Assembly (NCBI GenBank): GCA_009784825.1
Contig: WQXO01000004.1
Span: 1-64,000 of the forward strand
Length of the DNA: 64,000 bases
Reading direction: 5' to 3'
DNA from: Oscillospiraceae bacterium
GTDB taxonomy: Bacteria > Bacillota > Clostridia > Oscillospirales > Ruminococcaceae
This document shows positions 44,961 through 51,702 of this stretch, piece after piece. Positions within the stretch are counted from its first letter, which is position 1, and every line of letters starts with the position of its first letter. The position numbers were made by a program, and so were the translations under genes. The notes below the pieces were generated by a model, which searched no databases, was not told where the DNA came from, and saw only the letters and a program-made list of their open reading frames with translations.

Positions 44961-46049
44961 ATGAAACTTGGCATTGTCGGACTTCCGAACACAGGGAAAA
45001 CCACCCTTTTTAACGCACTAACCTCCTCAAAGGCAGAATCTGTGAACTACCTGTTCAGCACGGTTGAACCGAATGTAGGGATTGTCCCTGTCCCCGATGA
45101 ACGATTGGACAAGTTAGCCGAAATGTACAATCCCAAAAAAATCACCCCTGCCACTCTTGAATTTGTTGACATAGCGGGATTAGTCAAGGGTGCCTCAAAA
45201 GGAGAGGGATTGGGAAATAAATTCCTTGCCGACATTCGTGAGGTTGACGCAATTATTCATGTGGTGCGGTGTTTTGAGGACGATAACGTCATTCACGTAG
45301 ACGGTACGGTTAATGCCGAGCGTGACATAGAAACAGTTAATCTTGAATTAATCTTCTCAGATTTAGAAATCCTTTCCCGCCGATTAGAAAGGGCGAGAAA
45401 GGCACTAAAAGGCGATAAATCACTCCAAAAGGAAATCGACCTGCTCGAAAACCTGATTACCTATATGGAGGACGGTAAAACCGCCCGAAGCTACGGGTTC
45501 GACGAGGACGAGGCAGAAATGCTGAAAAACTCTCCTTTATTATCGAATAAGCCGGTTATATACGCAGCTAACCTTTCAGAGGCGGATTATATCTCGGGAG
45601 AAAACGCCTTCTACAAATCCTTAATCGACATAGCAACCGCCGAAAAAAGCGGTTACGTCCCCGTGTGTGCCCAAACCGAGGCAGAAATCGCAATTATGGA
45701 CGAGGAGGACAGGGAGTTATTCCTCACAGAATTGGGCTTCGCCGAATCCGGGTTAATCCGCATGATTAAAGAGGGGTATGCCCTATTGGGACTAATCTCG
45801 TTTTTGACAGCAGGAGAGAAGGAAGTCCGTGCATGGACAATCCGCAACGGGTTCAAAGCCCCTAAAGCCGCCGGAAAAATCCACAAGGATATTGAGCGAG
45901 GATTTATTAAAGCAGAGGTGGTTTCGTTCGATGACCTCGTTTCCTGCGGGAGCATTAACGCCGCTAAGGAGAAAGGGCTATTCCGCTTAGAGGGGAAGGA
46001 ATATATCATAAAAGACGGCGATGTGGTATTGTTCCGGTTTAATGTGTAG
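44961..46049 (+). CDS. ychF: Redox-regulated ATPase YchF (Obg-family)
   Basis: A 362-residue Obg-like P-loop protein; the family prefers ATP over GTP and associates with ribosomes. It starts with [19 protein letters not shown] (G1, residues 2-20), then G3 [20 protein letters not shown] (~66-85), a coiled-coil arm and a C-terminal TGS domain ([32 protein letters not shown]). ATG 44961 begins the canonical N-terminus. It is a plus-strand gene in an otherwise minus-strand region. Confidence 0.96.
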   Translation: MKLGIVGLPNTGKTTLFNALTSSKAESVNYLFSTVEPNVGIVPVPDERLDKLAEMYNPKKITPATLEFVDIAGLVKGASKGEGLGNKFLADIREVDAIIHVVRCFEDDNVIHVDGTVNAERDIETVNLELIFSDLEILSRRLERARKALKGDKSLQKEIDLLENLITYMEDGKTARSYGFDEDEAEMLKNSPLLSNKPVIYAANLSEADYISGENAFYKSLIDIATAEKSGYVPVCAQTEAEIAIMDEEDRELFLTELGFAESGLIRMIKEGYALLGLISFLTAGEKEVRAWTIRNGFKAPKAAGKIHKDIERGFIKAEVVSFDDLVSCGSINAAKEKGLFRLEGKEYIIKDGDVVLFRFNV

Positions 46050-46071
46050 AATGGGAGGTACTGAGGTTGAT

Positions 46072-46461
46072 ATGGACAATAAAACAGAGCTTGACGAATT
46101 ACAACCGGATAGAATTCCTCGAAAACTTTCATTTGTTATTGATTTTTCAGCGGCAGGCTTATCACTTATTATCTGTGCTGTCATGTTAATCACATCAGCC
46201 GTTTTGGAAGCCAACTCTCCAAAAATAACCATAACAGACAGCCCGGCGAGTTCGTTCTCCTTTAGAACACAAACCTCTCGAAACGATGACGGGACATATA
46301 CAATCAAAAAAAACTACGACGGTATGTTAGAAACAGCAACCTTTGTTAGTATTCCGTTTGTTTTGTATGTGGCGTGGAGTACTTTTGGCGGAATAAAAAA
46401 TGTTCGTAAATATAGAAAATTCACTCAAGAGTGCAGTGAAAAGGGAGAGGAGCATAAGTAA
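46072..46461 (+). CDS. Small two-helix membrane protein, unknown
   Basis: A 129-residue protein not recognised as a known family. It has a polar start, a transmembrane segment (about LSFVIDFSAAGLSLIICAVM onwards, ~20-45), an outer segment with charged and Thr-rich residues, and a second hydrophobic segment (~95-112) before a basic tail. ATG 46072 is the likely start; in-frame codons earlier overlap ychF. It probably follows ychF in one transcript, and a terminator lies right after its stop. Confidence 0.6.
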   Translation: MDNKTELDELQPDRIPRKLSFVIDFSAAGLSLIICAVMLITSAVLEANSPKITITDSPASSFSFRTQTSRNDDGTYTIKKNYDGMLETATFVSIPFVLYVAWSTFGGIKNVRKYRKFTQECSEKGEEHK

Positions 46462-46490
46462 CACACACTGTTTTGATTTCGGTGTGCGTT
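46460..46490 (+). terminator. Terminator after the ychF unit
   Basis: AACACACAC (46460-46468) pairs with GTGTGCGTT (46482-46490) with one mismatch, followed by ATTGTTTTTG. It lies over the stop codon of the two-helix membrane protein gene, which converges with the HxlR gene. Confidence 0.65.
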
Positions 46491-46514
46491 ATTGTTTTTG
46501 CCTTTCTATCATAA

Positions 46515-46877
46515 TTAATTATTCTCGGCAGACATAAAACAATTCACATCTATACCGCTGCTTTTCATATAACCCGTTCCCCACTCGAACATGGTGTCTA
46601 AAATCGGTTTAATGCTTCTCCCCAAATCCGATAACTGATACTCTACCTTTGGCGGCACAACAGGGTAAACCGTCCGAATAATCAAACCATCTTTTTCAAG
46701 CTCACGCAGTTGCTGTGTGAGCATTTTTTGTGTTGCCTGCGGTATGAGCTTTTGCAATTCACCGAATCGCCGAACCTCCTCCATTAAATGCCATAGTATT
46801 ATAGCTTTATATTTCCCTCCAATCATAGAGAGAGTTGCCACAACAGGGCAATTTGTGCTGTTACATTCTTTAGTCAT
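46515..46877 (-). CDS. HxlR-family winged-helix regulator
   Basis: A 120-residue MarR-like transcription factor: CPVVATLSMIGGKYKAIILWHLM, RRFGELQKLIPQATQKMLTQQLRELEKDGLIIR (recognition helix, ~37-69) and the wing with KVEYQLSDLGRS. Two Cys (C5, C10) lie at the N-terminus; in the related YodB/HypR regulators N-terminal Cys senses thiol-reactive compounds. It is read divergently from a methyltransferase/metallothionein-like pair with 134 bases between starts, so it likely controls them (inference). Confidence 0.92.
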   Translation of the reverse strand: MTKECNSTNCPVVATLSMIGGKYKAIILWHLMEEVRRFGELQKLIPQATQKMLTQQLRELEKDGLIIRTVYPVVPPKVEYQLSDLGRSIKPILDTMFEWGTGYMKSSGIDVNCFMSAENN

Positions 46878-46936
46878 ATTCCGCTCCCTTTCTTAATACT
46901 TACTTTTAGGGTACTATACCACATTAAAGTGCGTAC

Positions 46937-46964
46937 TTGTTTTTTTGATTTCATGTGATATAAT
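46937..46964 (+). promoter_or_regulatory. Promoter of the methyltransferase/metallothionein-like unit
   Basis: TTGTTT (46937-46942) and TATAAT (46959-46964) are separated by 16 bases. Just upstream lies AAGT-GCGT-ACTT (about 46927-46938), a possible HxlR operator overlapping the -35. The divergent HxlR gene uses the same spacer. Confidence 0.6.
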
Positions 46965-47011
46965 GGTATCACAGACAGTCAAAAATGTCAAGTAAAAGGA
47001 GGAAAAAAATC

Positions 47012-47626
47012 ATGAATTTCTGGGATTTCTGTGCCCCGTTCTACGATTTTGCCGAAAAATCAAATGGTGTTGCGTATAAAGCAATGTTAAAAACCGTCAA
47101 AGGAATTGTACCTACCAATTCAACAGTATTAGAAATTGCAGGGGGAACAGGTTCAATCAGCCTTGCAGTTGCCGACAAAGCCGAGTCGGTATTATGCACC
47201 GATTTGTCCGAGCGTATGCTAATCACTGCCCGCAAAAAAGCAAGGAAACGAGCTGTTTCAAATGTAGACTTCGATAACCTGAATATTTTCAACATAAGCA
47301 AACCGAATAATTCATTTGATGTGGTAATTGCGGCTCAAGTGTTACATTTATTAGACCAACCCGAAAAAGCGGCGGCAGAGCTTAAGCGGGTCGCACGGGG
47401 TACGGTAATTCTGCCCATATGTCTTCTTGCGAGTTTAAGCGGTAGAGCAAAGCTTAATTTTAAATTCTATCGCTTATTGGGTTTTGCCCCCAAAATTAGA
47501 TTTGATTTAAACAGCTATACAGATTTTCTACCTAAAATCGGTTTTGAAAACTGCGAGATTATTCTAATTGACGGGAAAATGCCGATGGCGGTGGCAATTT
47601 GGAGGAAAGGAGGTGACACAGCATGA
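47012..47626 (+). CDS. Class I SAM-dependent methyltransferase
   Basis: A 204-residue methyltransferase of the Methyltransf_11/UbiE type. It begins MNFWDFCAPFYDFAEKS; the SAM glycine loop is VLEIAGGTGSISL (~36-48), with the acidic residue in CTDLSERML and the VVIAAQVLHLL post-motif. Small proteins like this next to HxlR regulators are frequent in Clostridia; the substrate is unknown. ATG 47012 is chosen since AGGAGG precedes it. Its stop overlaps the start of the Cys-rich gene by 4 bases, and AAGGAGGTGA just before that start suggests efficient coupled translation. Confidence 0.87.
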   Translation: MNFWDFCAPFYDFAEKSNGVAYKAMLKTVKGIVPTNSTVLEIAGGTGSISLAVADKAESVLCTDLSERMLITARKKARKRAVSNVDFDNLNIFNISKPNNSFDVVIAAQVLHLLDQPEKAAAELKRVARGTVILPICLLASLSGRAKLNFKFYRLLGFAPKIRFDLNSYTDFLPKIGFENCEIILIDGKMPMAVAIWRKGGDTA

Positions 47627-47766
47627 AAAAGAACATAAAACTCAGCATGGTTGAAGACGGAAGCTGTAACAACCCATACTGTAAATGTCCGAATTGTAAA
47701 TGCGGCGAAAACTGCAAATGTAAGCCGGGCGAACCATGTCCCTGTGGTTGCGATTGTCACAAATAA
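47623..47766 (+). CDS. Metallothionein-like Cys-rich small protein
   Basis: A 47-residue protein with 11 Cys and a terminal His, coded at 47623-47766. After a basic start (MKKNIKLSMVEDGS) it has a string of C-x-C and C-x-x-C pairs: CNNPYCKC, CKCGEN, CKCKPGEPC and PCGCDCHK. This is the composition of bacterial and eukaryotic metallothioneins and other thiol-metal binders; no family match can be checked here. A perfect AAGGAGGTGA lies 7 bases before the ATG. It overlaps the methyltransferase stop by 4 bases and is followed by a strong terminator. Metal or arsenic binding is an inference. Confidence 0.8.
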   Translation: MKKNIKLSMVEDGSCNNPYCKCPNCKCGENCKCKPGEPCPCGCDCHK

Positions 47767-47781
47767 TAAATGAACGCAATC

Positions 47782-47820
47782 AAAAAAGCCGAAACGGTAC
47801 TTAACCGCTCGGCTTTTTTT
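47782..47820 (+). terminator. Rho-independent terminator, first copy
   Basis: AAAAAAGCCGA (47782-47792) pairs with TCGGCTTTTTT (47809-47819); an inner CGGT/ACCG stem extends it. The core of 34 bases (47785-47818) is identical to 48643-48676, so the HEPN/MNT module between them is flanked by two copies. Confidence 0.9.
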
Positions 47821-47894
47821 ATTGTCAACAAGAAGACACTATGTTTAGTTTACATATAACTCTTCCGCTGTCCTGTCTGTGTTTATTAATTTTC

Positions 47895-47923
47895 TTGACT
47901 TTTGCCATAGATTGTGATAAAAT
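47895..47923 (+). promoter_or_regulatory. Promoter of the HEPN/MNT module (TTGACT-17-TAAAAT)
   Basis: TTGACT (47895-47900) and TAAAAT (47918-47923) are spaced by 17 bases. The HEPN gene starts at 47954, leaving a leader of about 25 bases with a G-rich ribosome-binding site. Confidence 0.75.
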
Positions 47924-47953
47924 GGGGGTGTAATGGATTTGGGGGTAGCTATA

Positions 47954-48346
47954 ATGATTGAAAAGGTTCAATACTGGCTTGATTTGTGTGATGATAACCT
48001 TATAACCGCAAAATGGTTGTTAGAGGGGAAGCGATATTTGGATATGGCTTTTTTCTGTAATCAAATTTCGGAAAAATCGTTAAAAGCAGTAGTTGCATGT
48101 GTAACAAACGAAACACCTCCCAAAACACATGATTTGCACAAATTAGCAAAACTCGGTAACATAGGTGAGCGATTAAATGATGAACAGCGATTATTTTTAG
48201 ACGATATTTCTAAATATCAGATAGAAGCACGTTATCCCGAGACCAAAGAACGCATTGCCAAAGCATTAACCGATGAAAAATGCAAGCAGATTTTAGAAGA
48301 AACGGAGGGATTTTTACGTTGGATAAAGAAACTGTTAAAAGAGTAG
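47954..48346 (+). CDS. HEPN domain protein (first gene of HEPN/MNT pair)
   Basis: A 130-residue all-helical HEPN protein of the PF05168 type: YWLDLCDDNLITAKWLL, MAFFCNQISEKSLKAVVA and KTHDLHKLAKL (~54-64). No R-x4-6-H nuclease motif, which marks toxic HepT-type HEPN RNases, can be found, so it may not cut RNA. With the adjacent nucleotidyltransferase gene it forms a HEPN/MNT pair, in which the MNT partner can AMPylate or otherwise modify the HEPN protein. ATG 47954 is used since the G-rich ribosome-binding site precedes it. It overlaps the next gene by 28 bases. Confidence 0.87.
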   Translation: MIEKVQYWLDLCDDNLITAKWLLEGKRYLDMAFFCNQISEKSLKAVVACVTNETPPKTHDLHKLAKLGNIGERLNDEQRLFLDDISKYQIEARYPETKERIAKALTDEKCKQILEETEGFLRWIKKLLKE

Positions 48347-48633
48347 TGATTGATTACTCTGCGGAAGTACGAAAGATGTTTAATCCCACGAAAATAATAC
48401 TTTTTGGCTCTCACGTCAACGGAACACCAAACGAATTAAGCGACATTGACGTTGCGGTTTTAGTAAGAGATTTTGAGGGCGATTGGGGTAACACGCTCAC
48501 CAAACTGTACGGCTTAAAATGGGTCGATAAATTTACCGACATTGAACCTCATTTGCTTGACGAAAATCACGACCCCGGCGGCTTTGTCGAACACGTTGTC
48601 AGAACAGGCGAAGTTATTTATCAATCTGCTTAG
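48319..48633 (+). CDS. Minimal nucleotidyltransferase (MNT) of HEPN/MNT pair
   Basis: A 104-residue pol-beta-like nucleotidyltransferase. The active-site motif is ILFGSHVNGTPNELSDIDVAV (~28-48), i.e. GS-x-x-x-G...SDIDVAV, with a further Asp in KFTDIEPHLL (~78-87). The best start is TTG at 48319, since GGAGGGA lies 8 bases upstream inside the HEPN gene; an ATG at 48280 without a ribosome-binding site would lengthen it by 13 residues. Overlap of 28 bases with HEPN indicates coupled translation. The pair may act as toxin-antitoxin or phage defence (inference). Confidence 0.85.
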   Translation: MDKETVKRVVIDYSAEVRKMFNPTKIILFGSHVNGTPNELSDIDVAVLVRDFEGDWGNTLTKLYGLKWVDKFTDIEPHLLDENHDPGGFVEHVVRTGEVIYQSA

Positions 48634-48642
48634 TAAACGCAT

Positions 48643-48676
48643 AAAGCCGAAACGGTACTTAACCGCTCGGCTTTTT
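48643..48676 (+). terminator. Rho-independent terminator, second copy
   Basis: AAAGCCGA (48643-48650) pairs with TCGGCTTT (48667-48674) around the inner CGGT/ACCG stem. The 34-base core is identical to 47785-47818. It also works as a hairpin for the minus-strand hydrolase gene ending at 48711. Confidence 0.88.
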
Positions 48677-48710
48677 ATTTGATTATGTTCAGTGAGAACC
48701 GTCATTATTA

Positions 48711-49820
48711 CTACAACCAATCTAATATATAATCAATCGCAAGGCGATGATTACCGATTTGGCAATGCTCCGCCCCACCCTCAGCTTCAGTGAACATTTT
48801 CCCTTTAACAGATTTTGCGTTAATTAAGCCGCCCATAAGTATATAAAAGTGTTTGCTTGGAATATAATGGTCCTTTTCCCCGGCAAGAAGTAAAACGTCA
48901 CACTCTATTCTATCCATAATTCCTTTTAATGTGTGCTTTTTTAAGTGAACATAAAAATCATACGGGGTTTCCTCGCCTGTTATATACTGTCCGTGAGATA
49001 TAGCCCAATTAACGATTAATTTTTTCTTTTTCGCTTTATTTAGAATAGCATTTATAAGGCTTTTTGCTTTAATTAAAAATAAAATCCGCATAATTATTCT
49101 AATCAGTTTCGGGAAAGGACTTGTCATGCAGTCAAAGCCATCATAAAGCACATCATACGCAACAGCTTTGTTAATACGCTTTTCAAAGGCGGCGGCTCGT
49201 AACGCCAAATAACCACCCCACGAAATTCCAATCACACAAGCATTATCTAAATTGAAATAATCTAACACAGCTTTCATCGGCTTTTCCCAAAAAGGCTCAA
49301 ATGTAAGCCCTTTTTTGAGAGTTTCACCCTGCCCCGGTCCTTCAAACAAATATATATTATATCCCGATTCTGCGAGTTCTTTGACAGGCAGATAAAATTC
49401 TTCAATGAAAGAATCATAACCGCCAAAAACAACAATATTTCCGATTGCGTTTTCAGAACGAAATACAAAGGTTTTCATTGATGTATTCATATACGGAACA
49501 TACTCAATTTTTAAGCCGTTGTCAATGAGAATAGTTTTATTAAAGTTCTCAATCGACTTTTCATACATTTCTTGTTTCTCAACGGATTGCGTCAAAAAAA
49601 ATTCAGCCAATCGGTAATAATAGGCTGCGTGTAATGAACGATTTTCGTTTTCGGCAGTTTCACCTAATTGTTTGAATGTTTTATACCAAGAATTAAAATC
49701 CGTAATCTTTATTGATGCGGATTCTAACTCATTTATATCACAAGCTTTATCACCATAGGTCAGTATTCTGTTTATTTGAAAGTCAAACTGTTTGATTGAA
49801 TGAAAATGTGTGTATGCCAT
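48711..49820 (-). CDS. Alpha/beta hydrolase (2,6-DHPON hydrolase-like group)
   Basis: A 369-residue esterase-like enzyme. A helical N-terminal part (~1-100) precedes the alpha/beta fold; the nucleophile elbow is GISWGGYL (Ser ~195), the acid Asp is probably in AGEKDHYIP and the His in GGAEHCQIGNH near the end. A long N-terminal helix region is typical of the large group related to FrsA and 2,6-dihydroxypseudooxynicotine hydrolase. The substrate is unknown. It follows hisE by 14 bases, probably in the same transcript, and ends toward the HEPN/MNT module. Confidence 0.85.
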   Translation of the reverse strand: MAYTHFHSIKQFDFQINRILTYGDKACDINELESASIKITDFNSWYKTFKQLGETAENENRSLHAAYYYRLAEFFLTQSVEKQEMYEKSIENFNKTILIDNGLKIEYVPYMNTSMKTFVFRSENAIGNIVVFGGYDSFIEEFYLPVKELAESGYNIYLFEGPGQGETLKKGLTFEPFWEKPMKAVLDYFNLDNACVIGISWGGYLALRAAAFEKRINKAVAYDVLYDGFDCMTSPFPKLIRIIMRILFLIKAKSLINAILNKAKKKKLIVNWAISHGQYITGEETPYDFYVHLKKHTLKGIMDRIECDVLLLAGEKDHYIPSKHFYILMGGLINAKSVKGKMFTEAEGGAEHCQIGNHRLAIDYILDWL

Positions 49821-49834
49821 AGCTTACCCTTAAT

Positions 49835-50158
49835 TCACGTATTCTTATCCGTATCACGGAACTCTTTCAAATTCCCGATTTTGTCCCTACGTTCAGTGAG
49901 AACCGCCTCAACCTCACTCCACTGCAGTTCCCTGTCCGCACATAAAACAAGAACATGATAAATCAAATCGGCAATTTCGTTTTTTAATTCTGCATTATCG
50001 CTGTTCTTAGCGGCGATAATCATCTCGGAACATTCCTCACCGCATTTTTTTAATATCTTGTCCGTCCCTTTGTCGAATAAATAACAGGTATAAGAATTCT
50101 CCTCGGGTGAGCTTTTCCTGTCCGACACTATATCGAATAACTCTTGAATTATGTTCAT
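49835..50158 (-). CDS. hisE: Phosphoribosyl-ATP pyrophosphatase HisE, orphan
   Basis: A 107-residue all-helical MazG-like pyrophosphohydrolase. The metal-binding E-E-x-x-E helix is CGEECSEMIIAAKN (~41-54) and the second acidic motif is NEIADLIYHVLVL (~64-76). In histidine synthesis it opens phosphoribosyl-ATP after HisG; no other his gene is in the window, so its link to histidine synthesis relies on the family match. It precedes the hydrolase and follows the zinc-ribbon membrane protein with a spacing of 12 bases. Confidence 0.88.
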   Translation of the reverse strand: MNIIQELFDIVSDRKSSPEENSYTCYLFDKGTDKILKKCGEECSEMIIAAKNSDNAELKNEIADLIYHVLVLCADRELQWSEVEAVLTERRDKIGNLKEFRDTDKNT

Positions 50159-50170
50159 TAATAATTTCCC

Positions 50171-50530
50171 CTACACTCTCTTAATCAGTGATGTTCCGCA
50201 ATAATTGCAAAATTCCTCAACAGTAGTATTAGGTGCCCCGCACTGGGAACAATTCGGTGACTGTTCACGCAGAACCTTGCGAACCTCGTTCTTCTCGGTT
50301 TGAACAGCGGTTCTCTGTTGCATTTTCTGCTGCTCAAGCTCTGCCAACCTGTCTACACCGCTCCTTGCGGCAGACATTGCCGCCATATTAATAGTACTGC
50401 GTACACTGCTTTTTACACTGCGAGCCTTTCTTTTTACGGTTTTGACAATCAGGGATATTATGATTATAGTCATAATAAAACCGACAAAAAGCATTACTGC
50501 GACAATTATTACAAATACACTTAAATCCAT
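50171..50530 (-). CDS. Single-pass membrane protein with C-terminal zinc ribbon
   Basis: A 119-residue protein. It has one N-terminal transmembrane helix (~4-30: VFVIIVAVMLFVGFIMTIII), a basic cytosolic stretch (KTVKRKARSVKSS), a helical region (AARSGVDRLAELEQQKMQQR) and a C-terminal zinc ribbon NCSQCGAPNTTVEEFCNYCG (~90-110) of the C-x2-C...C-x2-C form. No function is known; similar proteins are common in Clostridia. ATG 50530 is chosen over an upstream start at 50566 because AGGAG precedes it. Confidence 0.72.
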   Translation of the reverse strand: MDLSVFVIIVAVMLFVGFIMTIIIISLIVKTVKRKARSVKSSVRSTINMAAMSAARSGVDRLAELEQQKMQQRTAVQTEKNEVRKVLREQSPNCSQCGAPNTTVEEFCNYCGTSLIKRV

Positions 50531-50554
50531 AATACACTCCTGTATAAAAACAAA

Positions 50555-50581
50555 GGGCGACCGCATAAGGTCGCCCCTACG
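50555..50581 (-). terminator. CCCCTACG palindrome acting as terminator after gap
   Basis: GGGCGACC (50555-50562), loop GCATAA, GGTCGCCC (50569-50576), then CTACG. The arms match those at 15467-15485. On the minus strand the stem is followed by TTTGTTTTTAT, so here it forms a proper terminator for the gene gap, ending at 50590. Confidence 0.75.
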
Positions 50582-50589
50582 TTTTAAAA

Positions 50590-51600
50590 TTATTTCAATT
50601 CAGCGAAATATTTAATCGTCCTAACCATGTTAGCGGTGTAGGAATCCTCGTTGTCGTACCACGAAACCACTTGAACCTGGTATAAACCGTCAGCGATTTT
50701 CGCAACCATTGTCTGTGTTGCATCAAATAACGAACCATAGTCACAGCCGATTACGTCAGAGGAAACGATTTCATCAGTGTTATAACCGAATGACGGATTA
50801 GCCGCTGCTTTCATTGCCGCATTAACGCTGTCTTTCGTAACCTCGCCTTTTACAACTGCAACAAGAATAGTCGATGAACCGGTTATTACAGGAACACGCT
50901 GTGCAGAACCGATTAACTTGCCGTTCAGCTCGGGAACTACAAGACCGATTGCCTTAGCCGCACCTGTGGAATTCGGGACTATATTAGCCGCCGCCGCCCT
51001 CGCTCTTCTTAAGTCACCCTTAGCGTGAGGACCGTCTAATGTCATCTGGTCGCCTGTGTATGCGTGAATGGTAGACATAATCCCGCTTTGAATGGGTGCA
51101 AGGTCGTTTAACGCCTTAGCCATCGGAGCAAGACAGTTAGTGGTGCAGGAAGCGGCAGAAATAATGGTATCGCTCGCTTTGAGAATGTTCTCGTTTACAC
51201 CGAACACAACAGTCGGGAGGTCATCGCCCGCCGGAGCAGAAATAATGACTTTCTTCGCACCTGCGTCAATATGTGCTTGTGACTTAGCTTTAGTTACATA
51301 AAATCCGGTACACTCTAAAACCATGTCAATGTCTAATTTTCCCCAAGGTAAATTAGCCGCATCACGCTCAGCATAAATCTTAATCGTAGTGCCGTCTACA
51401 GTGATTGAATCATCACTTGCAGACACTTCATGACCCTTGTAAGCACCCTGAGCCGAATCGTATTTTAACAAATGTGCCAGCATTTTCGGGGAGGTAAGGT
51501 CGTTGATTGCAACGATTTCATACCCGGCTACCCCAAACATTCTCCTAAATGCGAGACGTCCGATTCTTCCGAACCCGTTAATTGCTACTTTTACTGCCAT
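50590..51600 (-). CDS. gap: Glyceraldehyde-3-phosphate dehydrogenase, type I
   Basis: A 336-residue glycolytic enzyme. It begins [21 protein letters not shown]; the catalytic Cys is in [15 protein letters not shown] (~153) and the His in [11 protein letters not shown] (~181); substrate-binding motifs [14 protein letters not shown] and GSAQRVPV are intact. ATG 51600 is chosen over an upstream in-frame start because AGGAGGAAC precedes it. It is transcribed from a promoter that shares its -35 palindrome with the divergent HAD fusion gene. Confidence 0.96.
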   Translation of the reverse strand: MAVKVAINGFGRIGRLAFRRMFGVAGYEIVAINDLTSPKMLAHLLKYDSAQGAYKGHEVSASDDSITVDGTTIKIYAERDAANLPWGKLDIDMVLECTGFYVTKAKSQAHIDAGAKKVIISAPAGDDLPTVVFGVNENILKASDTIISAASCTTNCLAPMAKALNDLAPIQSGIMSTIHAYTGDQMTLDGPHAKGDLRRARAAAANIVPNSTGAAKAIGLVVPELNGKLIGSAQRVPVITGSSTILVAVVKGEVTKDSVNAAMKAAANPSFGYNTDEIVSSDVIGCDYGSLFDATQTMVAKIADGLYQVQVVSWYDNEDSYTANMVRTIKYFAELK

Positions 51601-51642
51601 GTTGATGTTCCTCCTAAGTTTTGTTATTTTAATTACCATATT

Positions 51643-51671
51643 ATGATAGCATAGATTTGACATTAAGTCAA
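51643..51671 (-). promoter_or_regulatory. Promoter of gap (TTGACT-17-TATCAT)
   Basis: On the minus strand TTGACT (51671-51666) and TATCAT (51648-51643) are 17 bases apart. Its -35 box is one half of the palindrome TTGAC-ATTAA-GTCAA (51657-51671); the other half is the -35 of the divergent promoter. Confidence 0.75.
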
Positions 51672-51685
51672 GATTTTGTTACAAT
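51657..51685 (+). promoter_or_regulatory. Promoter of HAD fusion gene (TTGACA-17-TACAAT)
   Basis: TTGACA (51657-51662) and TACAAT (51680-51685) are 17 bases apart, facing away from the gap promoter. The two -35 boxes form one 15-base palindrome, so RNA polymerase can serve only one side at a time. Confidence 0.75.
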
Positions 51686-51702
51686 AATTGTGAGGTGATT
51701 TT

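Noticed and set aside
50161-50176. Another CCCCTAC palindrome between hisE and the zinc-ribbon gene
   Set aside because: The flank CCCCTAC occurs, but no inverted repeat stands beside it.
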